Assembly (NCBI GenBank): GCA_910583875.1
Contig: CAJTXT010000002.1
Location: 352,977 to 416,976 of the forward strand
Length of the DNA stretch: 64,000 nucleotides
Reading direction: 5' to 3'
From: an uncultured Vampirovibrio sp.
GTDB lineage: Bacteria > Cyanobacteriota > Vampirovibrionia > Gastranaerophilales > Gastranaerophilaceae
This document shows, in pieces, positions 28,268 to 38,836 of the stretch. The stretch's first letter is position 1; every line of letters begins with the position of its first letter. A program made the translations under genes and the position numbers. Below the pieces are notes generated by a model. It did no database searches. It had not been told where the DNA came from and saw only the letters and a program-made list of their open reading frames with translations.

Positions 28268-29005
28268 TTAATCCCCTTTTATTTTAACAATGGCAGAATG
28301 TCTTGCCGTTAGTCCATTTTCTTTTCTATATGAAAAAAATATATCAGACATACAGCATGTGCAATAGCTGCATGTGTCTATCTCCTTTACACCTAAACCA
28401 ACCAGTTGTTTATTATTCAATTGTTTAAGATCAATAAAGTATTTATTATTTTTCTTTTCATATAAAGCAGTTTGATTTTCATCATTAATTAATTGATGAA
28501 AAACATCTTCATGAGTTTCAAAACAGCATTTACCTATAGAAGGTCCTATTAATGCGGTTATATTTTCTGGAAGAACATTTAATTCCGATTGAAGTTTAAG
28601 AACCGTTTTTTTAACAATCTCTGCAGCAGTCCCTCTCCAGCCTGCATGCACAATTGAACCAACATTATCTTTTTTAGAGTATAAGATAATAGGCACACAA
28701 TCTGCAAAATTCATTAAAAGCAATGTGTTTGGGAAATTTGCAATTAAAGCATCTGTATTTTCATATAAATATGCATTATTCCGGACAATTTGAATATTAC
28801 TGCTATGAGTTTGTATTGCTGTTGTAATTTCTTTGCAGTTCAAATTTTCTTTTAGAAAATTTCTATTATGTTTTGCTTTTTCTTCTAAATCGGTTAAAGC
28901 AGCAGGAGTTAAAACAAAATCTCTTGTTGTGAAGAAACAATCTTGATCACTTAATAAAGAAGATTTTAAAATTTTTCTGCCATAGAAATCATCAAAATAG
29001 AACAT
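28268..29005 (-). CDS. pgeF: Purine nucleoside phosphorylase/laccase-domain protein (YfiH/PgeF)
   Basis: 245 aa. Zinc-binding and catalytic motifs of the YfiH/DUF152 family are present: TAIQTHSSNIQIV, ADCVPIILYS, IVHAGWRGTAAEIVKK, IGPSIGKCCFETH and the C-terminal CSYCTCCMSDIFFSYRKENG. YfiH-like enzymes have been described as purine nucleoside phosphorylase/adenosine deaminase-type enzymes and, in E. coli, as an editing enzyme for misbuilt cell-wall precursors. It overlaps upp by one base, placing two nucleobase-related genes together. Confidence 0.9.
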   Translation of the reverse strand: MFYFDDFYGRKILKSSLLSDQDCFFTTRDFVLTPAALTDLEEKAKHNRNFLKENLNCKEITTAIQTHSSNIQIVRNNAYLYENTDALIANFPNTLLLMNFADCVPIILYSKKDNVGSIVHAGWRGTAAEIVKKTVLKLQSELNVLPENITALIGPSIGKCCFETHEDVFHQLINDENQTALYEKKNNKYFIDLKQLNNKQLVGLGVKEIDTCSYCTCCMSDIFFSYRKENGLTARHSAIVKIKGD

Positions 29006-29667
29006 TAGTTTTCTACCGTATTGAAAATTCTGTCGCCTGCATCACCAAGCCCGGGGCAAATATAACCTTGATTATTCAAATGATTATCTATATGAGCTGT
29101 AATAATTCTTACATCAGGATAAGCATTTTGAACCTTTTCTAAACCTTCAGGTGCGCTAATTAAGCTGACAAAACGAATATTCTTATGCGGAACTTTTTTA
29201 TTAGCAAAAAGTTTTATTGCATCTATTGCAGAATTACCGGTTGCTAACATAGGGTCTAAAATTAAAATGATTTTATCCTCAGGATGTTCAAACTCAACAG
29301 GAATTTTATTATAATACCAAACCGGAGTAAGCGTATCTTCATCACGATACATCCCAATATGGCGAACAGTAGCAAAAGGCATTATTTCATTGGCAATATC
29401 TGAGAAAATCAAACCAGCTCTTAAAATAGGAGCTATTATTATTTCCTTTTTACTGCTTAGTCGTTCCGCCTTGCATATTTCAAGAGGCGTTTCTACATTA
29501 ACTTCTTCTAATTCCAAATCTTCTGTCGCTTTATAAAACAATAAATAAGTTATTCTTCTTATTGCATTTCTAAATACTTCTGCACTTGTTTCTTTATTCC
29601 TGATTATACTTAAGTTATGACAGCATAAAGGATGATTAACAACATACACATTTGGAAATTTATTCAT
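29005..29667 (-). CDS. upp: Uracil phosphoribosyltransferase
   Basis: About 220 aa from the ATG at 29667, which has AGAGGT upstream and overlaps the stop of the MCE gene; an ATG at 29694 would add nine residues. The PRPP-binding loop is ILDPMLATGNSAIDAI and the uracil-binding region is ICPGLGDAGDRIFNT. It also has IIAPILRAGLIFSD and GMYRDEDTLTPVWYYNKIP. It makes UMP from uracil and PRPP in pyrimidine salvage. The operon context links it with pgeF downstream. Confidence 0.94.
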   Translation of the reverse strand: MNKFPNVYVVNHPLCCHNLSIIRNKETSAEVFRNAIRRITYLLFYKATEDLELEEVNVETPLEICKAERLSSKKEIIIAPILRAGLIFSDIANEIMPFATVRHIGMYRDEDTLTPVWYYNKIPVEFEHPEDKIILILDPMLATGNSAIDAIKLFANKKVPHKNIRFVSLISAPEGLEKVQNAYPDVRIITAHIDNHLNNQGYICPGLGDAGDRIFNTVEN

Positions 29668-30358
29668 TTTGAAGTACCTCTTTATCCTTTTCATTCAAAG
29701 CATTTTTTTCTGCTTCTAATTCCATTAGTTTTTCTTGATTCTTTTTATTGATATATGGCAATGTCTGCTCTGATAACCTGTATATTATTACAGATTGAGT
29801 AGTATTAACACTTTCAGAATAATTTAAAATATTTTGAACAGTTCTATTTTGTTTTAAATATTCTTTGTGATTAAGTAAATCAGCATTTTGAATAGTTCTG
29901 CCAATGCCGCCGTAAATATCTATCATTACATTCGCAACAAGTTTTTGTCCATCCCAAAAATCTTGTACTCTATATGATTCAGCCGGAATAATTTCTTCTT
30001 TATCTTCATTTACTGAAATATGTGAAGGATTTAATTCTAATGAAGTAGAACCGCCTAAGCCATAGAATTCAATAGTAGCTTTTGCCGTTCTAGGCAATAC
30101 AACATTTTCTTTCGTTACGAGAAGTGAAACAAAAACTTTATTATCAAAAATTTTTACATTTCTTACATAGCCTACGTTTATTCCCATTAAACGGACAGGA
30201 GAACCTTTTACTAAACCTTCTACATCATCAAAGAAAATATAATATGTATTTTGAACATTATCTTTTATAGTTGTTTTATAAATAAAAAAGAATAAACTGC
30301 CTGATATAATCAAGAGCCATACTACTATTTCTATTAGCCAAATATATTTTCGTTTCAT
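29660..30358 (-). CDS. MCE-domain (MlaD-like) membrane-anchored protein
   Basis: About 232 aa from the ATG at 30358; an in-frame ATG at 30376 would add six residues, and neither has a clear ribosome-binding site. One N-terminal membrane helix (IWLIEIVVWLLIISGSLFFF) is followed by an MCE domain (YYIFFDDVEGLVKGSPVRLM, GINVGYVRNVKIF, TIEFYGLGGSTSLEL). The C-terminal tail is coiled-coil-like and charged. MlaD-type proteins form hexamers that move phospholipids between inner and outer membrane together with an ABC transporter. No mlaE or mlaF gene is adjacent; they may lie elsewhere. Envelope lipid transport role is inferred. Confidence 0.85.
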   Translation of the reverse strand: MKRKYIWLIEIVVWLLIISGSLFFFIYKTTIKDNVQNTYYIFFDDVEGLVKGSPVRLMGINVGYVRNVKIFDNKVFVSLLVTKENVVLPRTAKATIEFYGLGGSTSLELNPSHISVNEDKEEIIPAESYRVQDFWDGQKLVANVMIDIYGGIGRTIQNADLLNHKEYLKQNRTVQNILNYSESVNTTQSVIIYRLSEQTLPYINKKNQEKLMELEAEKNALNEKDKEVLQNE

Positions 30359-30394
30359 TCTTATATTATAAATCAAATTGAATTTATTACAAAA

Positions 30395-31183
30395 TCAATT
30401 ACTCTTCTTTTTAAATAGATAAATAAATGCGAATAAAGCTAAAACAAAAAATATAACAGATGTTATATGTGCAATATGAATACTTCCAAAATTTAAAACA
30501 CTATCGATTCGTATTGTTTCTACAATAAATCGAGAAACAGAATAAAGCATAATATAAGAACAGAATACTAAGCCATTTTTACGTGGTGCAAATCTACTTA
30601 TTATTAAATATAAAATAATAAGAATTAATAAACTTAATAAAGATTCATATAAAAATGTCGGGTGAAAGAACTCTTCCATTCTATATTCAACTGGCCGAGT
30701 TTTATATGGGATATATAATTTCCAAGGCAAGTTTGTTGGCAGACCAAACGCTTCAGAATTAAAGAAATTACCTAGTCGTCCTATTATTTGACCTGTAACA
30801 ATACCAAAAGAAAATAAATCAGCATACTGTAAAAAGTTTAAATTATGTTTTTTACAATAATATAATCCAGCCAATACCCCACCTAAGATAGCACCTTGAA
30901 TTGATATTCCTCCATTCCATATTGCAATTATTTCAAAAGGATGATGAACAAAATATTTATAATCAACAATTACATAATATAATCTGGCACTTATCAAGCC
31001 CAATATAATAAGAAAGAAAGACAAATCACAAATTATATCTGTTGATATTTCTTTAAAATATTTATTACGAACAAAGAAAATTACAAATAATCCGCATAAC
31101 ATAGATAAAGACATACAAATGCCATACCAATGAATATCTATATTACCTAGTGTAAAAGCTATTTCTCCCGGAGATTGAAACAT
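30395..31183 (-). CDS. lgt: Prolipoprotein diacylglyceryl transferase
   Basis: 262 aa with about seven membrane helices. The Lgt signature GQIIGRLGNFFNSEAFG is intact, as are the motifs GGISIQGAILGGVLAG and the His/Tyr-containing HWYGICMSLS. It transfers diacylglyceryl from phosphatidylglycerol to the lipobox cysteine, the first lipoprotein-maturation step. A TPR protein with a lipobox is encoded just upstream (12-base gap), a possible substrate. It precedes the MCE gene by about 40 bases. Confidence 0.94.
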   Translation of the reverse strand: MFQSPGEIAFTLGNIDIHWYGICMSLSMLCGLFVIFFVRNKYFKEISTDIICDLSFFLIILGLISARLYYVIVDYKYFVHHPFEIIAIWNGGISIQGAILGGVLAGLYYCKKHNLNFLQYADLFSFGIVTGQIIGRLGNFFNSEAFGLPTNLPWKLYIPYKTRPVEYRMEEFFHPTFLYESLLSLLILIILYLIISRFAPRKNGLVFCSYIMLYSVSRFIVETIRIDSVLNFGSIHIAHITSVIFFVLALFAFIYLFKKKSN

Positions 31184-31194
31184 AATTAATATAC

Positions 31195-31839
31195 TTAGTT
31201 ACCAAAATTCTTTTTTTGAGTTATCTGAATTCCATTTTCAATTTCTTCTTCAGTTGGTTTCAATTCTTTTTGAACTTTTTCATTATTAGAAGAAGTTTTA
31301 GAATCATAAATATCAGTATATTCTTTTATTTTTTTATTAAGTTCTGCAATTTTTGCATTAATCTGTTCGGTTTCCGGTGCAGATACTTTTTTAACTAGAT
31401 ATTGATTATATGTATCAACTGCATCAGCTGCTTTATTATTAAAATCAGCAATTTCATCAAGAGTAAGCTCTGGAATATTACCATTGTCATCAGGCTGTTT
31501 GTCTAAAACTTTATATGCTAACGCTTCTTTTGCAATTGCCATATTATAGTATACATCAGCAAAATCAGGTTTTAACTCTAAAACTTTTTTTGATTCTTCA
31601 ATAGCACCTTCATAATTTTCGATATTATTATATGCTACAGATAAATTATAATGTGTTTGAAAAACTTCATTATCTAAATCTAAGCTAGATTTCAAACGGC
31701 AAATAGCTGTTTCTGTATCACCTTTATCCATATATGATTCAGCTTTACTGTTCAATTCTTGAATAGCGAGATTATTAATACAAGCTGTAGTAAGAACTGA
31801 CATAAGTAATATTGTAAATAACAATAATATTCTCTTCAT
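31195..31839 (-). CDS. TPR lipoprotein
   Basis: 214 aa. The N-terminus MKRILLLFTILLMSVLTTAC ends in a lipobox (LTTAC), so the mature protein should start at Cys20 and be lipid-anchored. Two to three TPR units follow (GDTETAICRLKSSLDLDN, YEGAIEESKKVLELKPDF, VYYNMAIAKEALAYK), then a helical segment and a charged tail ending TQKKNFGN. It is probably a periplasmic scaffold or assembly factor. It heads the operon with lgt. The specific role is unknown. Confidence 0.85.
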   Translation of the reverse strand: MKRILLLFTILLMSVLTTACINNLAIQELNSKAESYMDKGDTETAICRLKSSLDLDNEVFQTHYNLSVAYNNIENYEGAIEESKKVLELKPDFADVYYNMAIAKEALAYKVLDKQPDDNGNIPELTLDEIADFNNKAADAVDTYNQYLVKKVSAPETEQINAKIAELNKKIKEYTDIYDSKTSSNNEKVQKELKPTEEEIENGIQITQKKNFGN

Positions 31840-31944
31840 GAAAATCCCCTCAAGATTTTAATACTATAAACGTAAAATGAAAATTTTGCAATATTTTCAA
31901 AATAGTATACAATATTTGGAGGAGTAGATTATAAAGAGATTATC

Positions 31945-32217
31945 ATGAGTGATTCAGAAAAAATTGTTTCTCTAAATAATGCAAGAAACAAAGCAAAAGA
32001 TACACAAAAAGAAGACAATAACAAGGATAAGCAAGTTATACATTGTAGTTTTTGCGGAAGACCAAATACTCAAGTTGCAAAAATGGTAGAAGGTCCGGGT
32101 GTAAATATTTGTTCTGAATGTACAATGATTGCCGTTCAATATTTGATATTAGAAGACAGACTTCCCTCTGGTGAAGCACAAAAAATTCTTGATATATTTT
32201 GGAGCAAAATAAGATAA
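31945..32217 (+). CDS. Stand-alone ClpX-type zinc-finger protein
   Basis: 90 aa. A basic, Lys/Asn-rich N-terminus is followed by a C4 zinc module like the ClpX N-terminal domain: HCSFCGRPNTQVAKMVEGPG and NICSECTMIAVQYLI. There is no AAA+ ATPase part; the protein ends shortly after the zinc domain. In ClpX this domain dimerises and binds adaptors and substrates, so a free copy could act as an adaptor or decoy; that is inference. The stop codon overlaps the start of the next gene (TAATG). A second such protein lies at 55467-55787. Confidence 0.8.
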   Translation: MSDSEKIVSLNNARNKAKDTQKEDNNKDKQVIHCSFCGRPNTQVAKMVEGPGVNICSECTMIAVQYLILEDRLPSGEAQKILDIFWSKIR

Positions 32218-33854
32218 TGACAGCACTATCTAAACTTCAAATAAGAGCAAAGGTTCTTTCTGTAATTGCAGAAATTAAAACTATTGAAAACTATAATAGA
32301 GAGAACTTAAATTTATTTACTGAAACTCTTGAAGAAATTGATGACAAACAAGCCTTATTTGATATATTTATAAAAGAATATATAAAAATGGAAGAAAAGT
32401 CTTATACTTTTTCTGCTTGTTTATTAAAAAATTTAGTACCTGTTGATTACATTAATGATAAAGCTTTAGAAAGCTTAAAATCTACAACTCTTTCAGATGA
32501 TGCAAAATACAAATTGGTACAACTACTAAGAATTGTTGGCGGCAGCTGCAATTATAATGATTTACCCGCGTATTTTGAAAATCCGGAAGAAATTTTAGAT
32601 ATGGAAACAAAAAAGCTTCTTGAAAATGCAATTTTTAATCCGGAAGCAATGCTGGATTTTCTTGATTTCATATCTGCAGTTTCAAAAAGAGATAGAAGTT
32701 TATTATTAAATTCATTAAAACAAGATTATAGAGGTGATGAACTTGCTAATATAGTTTATCCAATTCTATATTCCAACTTTGAAGATGATTTTATTTTAGA
32801 AGCTATAGATTTATTAGGCGAATCTAAATCTTCTCTGGCATTAAACCCTTTTGAATACTTAATTAATACAAGTAACAATGAAGAAATAGTAAATGCTTGT
32901 AAAACAGGATTAAAAAAATTAAGACTGGCTGGTGCAACTGCTGAAAAAGCAGAAGCTTATTTTAGAAATATTATAAAAGATTCTAAACCAGCAGAATTTT
33001 TTACAACAATACCAGATGGAAATGGAAATCAAGCTTTATTAACTTCCAGACTAAATAAAACAGGGAGTTATTCTTTGGCTGCTATAGTTATTAATGATAC
33101 ATTAGGAGTTATTGATTGCTTTGGATTTTACAATATTTCAGAAAATGAAATTGTAAAAGTTATTGAAAAATTTTACAAATCAGAAGGAAGATACAAGGTA
33201 AATTCTTCCTATATAAAAACAAGAATAAATGAAGCCGTAAAACTCACAATTGAAAATAAAAGAACTTTCCCATATGAATTCATTTGCTGGTGTCCGTTAA
33301 TTTGTGATGTAACGCCGCTAACGACAACCATAGAAGAAGATGTAAATTTAAATTCAAAAATTGAGGAAACTACAAAAGACATTGTCTTAGACTTACTAAC
33401 AAAAGACTATACTTTAAGATGGTTTATAACACCAAATGAAAACAAAAATATAAAAGATTTAACAGACTATATATATAATCAAGATAATTTGGATGTTGAA
33501 ACACTTAATAACGAAATAAAAAATAAAATTAATGATATTTTTGATGAAAATAACAACAAAATATGGAATAGCAGAATTATAAATTTAATTTATTTATTAA
33601 GAAGTAAACAAATTGAAAAAGAAGCAAATATTTTTTATACAATGCTAAAAACTGAAGATTTATATAAAATATTTAAACAGGTTTTAGTTCAAAGAAGTAT
33701 TTTTAGTTATTTTATATCTATAAAAGAAAATCAAAAGGATTCTTTCTTCTCTTCTAATATTTTTAAGAAAAAAAATACAAACGAAACCAAATATGATATA
33801 AAGAAAATTAATAGCATAATAGATAAATTAAAAAGAAGCTGGATTAATGGATAA
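32217..33854 (+). CDS. Hypothetical helical protein
   Basis: 545 aa from the ATG at 32217, which overlaps the stop of the zinc-finger gene; a TTG at 32199 is in frame but less likely. No family is recognised. The N-terminal 230 residues are helical and could be HEAT/ARM-like repeats (LKSTTLSDDAKYKLVQLLR, ALDPFEYLINTSNNE-like pairs). The middle has a short alpha/beta segment (TSRLNKTGSYSLAAIVINDT), and the C-terminus is Lys/Asn-rich. It has no signal peptide or membrane segment. It overlaps ruvX by 8 bases, so it sits in the zinc finger-unknown-ruvX-DUF1292 operon. Confidence 0.75.
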   Translation: MTALSKLQIRAKVLSVIAEIKTIENYNRENLNLFTETLEEIDDKQALFDIFIKEYIKMEEKSYTFSACLLKNLVPVDYINDKALESLKSTTLSDDAKYKLVQLLRIVGGSCNYNDLPAYFENPEEILDMETKKLLENAIFNPEAMLDFLDFISAVSKRDRSLLLNSLKQDYRGDELANIVYPILYSNFEDDFILEAIDLLGESKSSLALNPFEYLINTSNNEEIVNACKTGLKKLRLAGATAEKAEAYFRNIIKDSKPAEFFTTIPDGNGNQALLTSRLNKTGSYSLAAIVINDTLGVIDCFGFYNISENEIVKVIEKFYKSEGRYKVNSSYIKTRINEAVKLTIENKRTFPYEFICWCPLICDVTPLTTTIEEDVNLNSKIEETTKDIVLDLLTKDYTLRWFITPNENKNIKDLTDYIYNQDNLDVETLNNEIKNKINDIFDENNNKIWNSRIINLIYLLRSKQIEKEANIFYTMLKTEDLYKIFKQVLVQRSIFSYFISIKENQKDSFFSSNIFKKKNTNETKYDIKKINSIIDKLKRSWING

Positions 33855-34251
33855 AATATTAGGACTTGATATCGGGAAAAAAAGAATTGGCATTTCCATA
33901 AGTGATATTATGGGACTTATTGCTCATCCAGTTGAGACAATATCAAGAGAACCAGAAAATTTGGCAATTGAAAAAATCAAACAAATTTGCAAAGATAATA
34001 ACGTAAAAAAAATAGTTGCCGGTTTACCTAAAAATATGAACAATACTATTGGTATACAAGCAGAAGATTGTATTGAATTTACAAATCATTTTAAAGATGA
34101 ATTTGAAATTATTTTTGAAGACGAAAGACTTACAAGCAAACAAGCTGAGTTTATACTTGCGCAAACGGGAAGAAAATATACTAAAGACAAAAAACTTGTT
34201 GATTTAAAAAGTGCATGTTTAATTCTACAACAATATTTAGATAGAAAGTGA
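33847..34251 (+). CDS. ruvX: Putative pre-16S rRNA nuclease / RuvX (YqgF)
   Basis: 134 aa, RNase H-like fold. Motifs: ILGLDIGKKRIGISISD with the first catalytic Asp, HPVETI, IVAGLPKNMNN, and FEDERLTSKQAE with the Glu/Asp. The YqgF family matures the 5' end of 16S rRNA and has been proposed as a Holliday-junction resolvase. Length is typical. The next gene is a DUF1292 protein, giving the same neighbour order seen in Bacillus (yrrK-yrzB). It overlaps the preceding gene by 8 bases. Confidence 0.93.
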   Translation: MDKILGLDIGKKRIGISISDIMGLIAHPVETISREPENLAIEKIKQICKDNNVKKIVAGLPKNMNNTIGIQAEDCIEFTNHFKDEFEIIFEDERLTSKQAEFILAQTGRKYTKDKKLVDLKSACLILQQYLDRK

Positions 34252-34257
34252 GATATT

Positions 34258-34530
34258 ATGACAAACAAAAATGAAGATTTAATTGAAACATTTGATGAGA
34301 ATGGAAACAAAGTTACCTTTGAACTTCTTGATATTGTAGCTGTTGATGATGTTGAATATGCATTGTTAATTCCTACTGAAACTGATGAAAATGAAGAAGA
34401 AAGTGAAGTTCTTTTAATGAGATTGAAAAAGGACGGAGAAGAATATTCTTTTGAAGCAATTGATGATGACGAAGAATTTAATAAAGTGGCTGCATATATA
34501 GAAGAACTTGAAGACGAAATAGAAGAATAA
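34258..34530 (+). CDS. DUF1292 family protein
   Basis: 90 aa, strongly acidic. The pattern IETFDENGNKVTFELLDIVA, VEYALLIPTE, EVLLMRLKKDGEEYSFEAID and a Glu-rich tail is that of DUF1292 (YrzB-like) proteins. Their biochemical role is unknown, but they are regularly encoded directly after yqgF/ruvX, as here (6-base gap). It is soluble, with no signal peptide. It is the last gene of the operon, followed by a strong terminator. Family assignment is good. Confidence 0.88.
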   Translation: MTNKNEDLIETFDENGNKVTFELLDIVAVDDVEYALLIPTETDENEEESEVLLMRLKKDGEEYSFEAIDDDEEFNKVAAYIEELEDEIEE

Positions 34531-34544
34531 TATCGTAAAAATAA

Positions 34545-34576
34545 AAAAAGACTCGCTAAGTTAGCGAGTCTTTTTT
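34545..34576. terminator. Bidirectional Rho-independent terminator
   Basis: Stem AAAAAGACTCGCTAA/TTAGCGAGTCTTTTT between the convergent DUF1292 and gdhA genes; it has an A-run on one side and a T-run on the other. Confidence 0.9.
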
Positions 34577-34592
34577 CTGCATTAATAATTCA

Positions 34593-35990
<1,398 letters not shown>

Positions 35991-36016
35991 TTAGCGTTAA
36001 AATTATATCATATTTT

Positions 36017-37426
36017 TTAATTTTTTAGCAAAAGAATATATTTCTCCAAACTATTTTTTATCGATTCGGCTATTTTTTGGTGATTATTTGTATTTTTAAG
36101 AAAAATATATTCTTCCGGATTTATCATATAAGCTACTTCAACAAGAACGGATACAGGGTTTGTTGAACGGTTCAAAGCGAAACTTGATTTATTTATATTA
36201 TTGTTTTTCAAATTTAAATCGTTAGAAAGATTATCATTTATTATTTTAGATAACATTTTAGAATTTTCATTATAATAGTGAACTTCTGTTCCATGATTAA
36301 CATAAGGATCCTTACCATTTGGAAGAGAATTACAATGAATACTTATAGAAATAAGAGCATTATTATTTTTTGCAAGTTTTACTCTGTCATATAAGCCAAC
36401 TTTTCTGTCATCACTTCTTGAGGTTATAACATTTGCGCCAGCAGATTTTAATAAAGCGGCAAGCTTATTTGCTATTGAAAGGTTAATATCTTTTTCATTA
36501 ACTCTTGTAGGACCTACCGCACCTTTTTCAACACCTCCATGCCCGGCATCAACAAAAATATTAATGCCCTTTAATGGACAATTAGAATTAATTTCATCAG
36601 GAAGTTTAGCAATTTTAAAAACAAAAACATTATCCTCATAATAACAATCAAAACCTAATATTTGCCTGTCAAAAGTATAGGTATAATTAAAATTTGGTTG
36701 TATATTACCATGTTTATCTTTTGTTTCTATTCCAAATAGTGTTAAATTAATTACATTACCATTCTGTTTAGCTGTATATAAAACAGGATGTGAAAGGTAA
36801 AATTTATGATAATCGTATAAATTATCTGAATAGAACTTCTGTTTTTTTAAAACAGGTTTAATTTTTGCACTCAAACTAACAGGCTGAGAAATGTTCGATT
36901 TATGAATCCAAAATTGAGAAGAGCCTTGTTCATCTATTTTATAATAATCACCTTGTTTACCTAATAAATAAAGAATAATATTTTCAGGTAAATCAACTAT
37001 TCTATTTGAAGCTCCGTTTGCTTTGTCTCTAATTGTTGCATTTTCTTTTATAGTTTTTGAATATAAAACTTCAACTTCATTTTTTGCTTCAAAAGTAATT
37101 GGTTTTGATTTTACGCCAGATGGTTTATTGCGTGTTATATTATATATTTTTTCTTCTTCTATTCCATTTTTCACAGATTTTAAAACAATTTTATTTACAC
37201 CATATTCTAATGGAACAACTTTTACAAAAAACTTATTTTCCCATAATTGAACAGGTTCAGAATTTATATAAAATGCTGAATTTTCATCAGTATTACCGAC
37301 AAAAAATACAGAAACAGCATTTATAGTCGGAGTACTTGAAGAAGGGTACACAACATCAATTTTGGCAAAAGAAGTACCAATAAATATAAAAAAAGCAAAA
37401 AGTGTTAAAATAATGTTTCTAAACAT
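36017..37426 (-). CDS. N-acetylmuramoyl-L-alanine amidase (Amidase_3)
   Basis: 469 aa. A signal peptide (MFRNIILTLFAFFIFIGTSFA) is followed by a beta-rich region with an SH3-like segment (ENATIRDKANGASNRIVDLP, YLLGKQGDYYKID). The catalytic domain is in the last 180 residues: INIFVDAGHGGVEKGAVGP (zinc His), VNEKDINLSIANKL (zinc Glu), SISIHCNSLP (His) and VLVEVAYMINPEEYIFLKN (catalytic Glu). It cleaves the bond between MurNAc and the stem peptide in cell separation or peptidoglycan remodelling in the periplasm. It resembles AmiC of E. coli and cyanobacteria, but with a different N-terminal domain. Confidence 0.92.
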   Translation of the reverse strand: MFRNIILTLFAFFIFIGTSFAKIDVVYPSSSTPTINAVSVFFVGNTDENSAFYINSEPVQLWENKFFVKVVPLEYGVNKIVLKSVKNGIEEEKIYNITRNKPSGVKSKPITFEAKNEVEVLYSKTIKENATIRDKANGASNRIVDLPENIILYLLGKQGDYYKIDEQGSSQFWIHKSNISQPVSLSAKIKPVLKKQKFYSDNLYDYHKFYLSHPVLYTAKQNGNVINLTLFGIETKDKHGNIQPNFNYTYTFDRQILGFDCYYEDNVFVFKIAKLPDEINSNCPLKGINIFVDAGHGGVEKGAVGPTRVNEKDINLSIANKLAALLKSAGANVITSRSDDRKVGLYDRVKLAKNNNALISISIHCNSLPNGKDPYVNHGTEVHYYNENSKMLSKIINDNLSNDLNLKNNNINKSSFALNRSTNPVSVLVEVAYMINPEEYIFLKNTNNHQKIAESIKNSLEKYILLLKN

Positions 37427-37537
37427 ACGAGTATTTTATAGGATAATTTCTATATTATCAAATTACTTTACAATACTTATATAGTTTGCTATAAGCTATA
37501 TTTTAATTGTATAATACAATAAAATAATAGAGGATAT

Positions 37538-38836
37538 ATGGTAGAACAAAATAAAGTAGAAGTAATAATAGTAGGAGCTGGTCCAGCTGGTGTTAGTGCG
37601 GCTATTACACTTGCACGTGCAGGCAAACAAGTTCTTCTTATAGATAGAGCAGATACAGCTGGTGATAAAAATATGTTTGGCGGCTGTATTTATGCAAAAC
37701 AAACAGCCGATATATTTCCTAAATTTTGGGAAACAGCACCTGTAGAACGAGCTATTACTGAACATAAAATTTTTATGTTAACAGATTATAATTCTACACA
37801 ATTTGCACATAGATACTCATCTAAAGGTTCGTATAAAGCATTTACTGTTCTTCGCTCTAAATGGGATAAATGGTGCGTAGAACAAGCTCAGCAAGCAGGC
37901 GTATATTTTGCACCAAAAACAGTTGTAAAAGAACTATTAATTGAAAATGGTAAAGTCGTTGGTGTCCAAACTTCTTTTGAAAAATTTTATTCTGATATCG
38001 TAATCATCGCTGATGGAGTAAATTCATTACTGGCAAAACAAATTGGTCTAAGAAATGAATTTAAAGATAAAGATTTAACTCTAAATGTAAAAGAAGTATA
38101 TAGACTTCCAAGACAACGATTAGAAGATAGATTTAACATAGATTCAGAAGACGGAATTGCTGCAAAAATAGTTGGTGGACCTTTAAAAGATATGTTTGCA
38201 ATGGGATTCCTTTATGCAAATAAAGATACTATTTCTTTAGGTTATGGCATTTCCCTTGATGAATTAAAGAAAAGCAAACTAAAACCTTACGAATTATTAG
38301 ACGAATTAAAAGAACATCCTTCAATAGCTCCATTCATAAAAGAGGCTGAATTTATAGAATATTCAGCTCACATGATACCTGAAGGAAGTTTTAATAAAAT
38401 TCCAAAAGTATATGATAACAGAGTTATGGTCGTTGGCGATGCTGCAGGATTTGTTAACAACATTCACTTTGAAGGAACTAACCTCGCAATGTTAAGCGGT
38501 AAGCTTGCCGCAGAAACAGCAATCGTTGCACTTGAAAAAGGTGATTTCTCCGCTTCAACTCTATCTTTATATTATAAAAAGTTAAAAAACAGCATAATAA
38601 TAAAAGACTTAAGAACACACAATAACACTATTTCTGTTCTAAAGAAAAATATAAAGACAATTACAACTTTATACCCGGAATTAGCAGGCATGTTTTTTGA
38701 AACACTTTCAGATGCTGACGGGATACCAAAAAGAACTAAATATCGCAAATTTTTAGCAGCGATAATAAAATCAGGCTGTATATTAAAATCCATACCGCTT
38801 GGGCTTTTTGCAATGGAGAAATGTTTAAAAAAATGA
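37538..38836 (+). CDS. fixC: FixC-like FAD-dependent oxidoreductase
   Basis: 432 aa. The FAD-binding motif VEVIIVGAGPAGVSAAITLARAG is followed by LIDRADTAGDKNMFGGCIY, and the second FAD motif is DNRVMVVGDAAGFVNN. The domain order is that of FixC/electron-transfer-flavoprotein:quinone oxidoreductase and related geranylgeranyl-reductase-like enzymes. The next gene overlaps by 16 bases and encodes a FixX-type ferredoxin, so this pair should move electrons between an ETF-like or other donor and a quinone or lipid. FixA/FixB (ETF) genes are not adjacent. Polyprenyl reduction is the alternative role. Confidence 0.87.
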   Translation: MVEQNKVEVIIVGAGPAGVSAAITLARAGKQVLLIDRADTAGDKNMFGGCIYAKQTADIFPKFWETAPVERAITEHKIFMLTDYNSTQFAHRYSSKGSYKAFTVLRSKWDKWCVEQAQQAGVYFAPKTVVKELLIENGKVVGVQTSFEKFYSDIVIIADGVNSLLAKQIGLRNEFKDKDLTLNVKEVYRLPRQRLEDRFNIDSEDGIAAKIVGGPLKDMFAMGFLYANKDTISLGYGISLDELKKSKLKPYELLDELKEHPSIAPFIKEAEFIEYSAHMIPEGSFNKIPKVYDNRVMVVGDAAGFVNNIHFEGTNLAMLSGKLAAETAIVALEKGDFSASTLSLYYKKLKNSIIIKDLRTHNNTISVLKKNIKTITTLYPELAGMFFETLSDADGIPKRTKYRKFLAAIIKSGCILKSIPLGLFAMEKCLKK

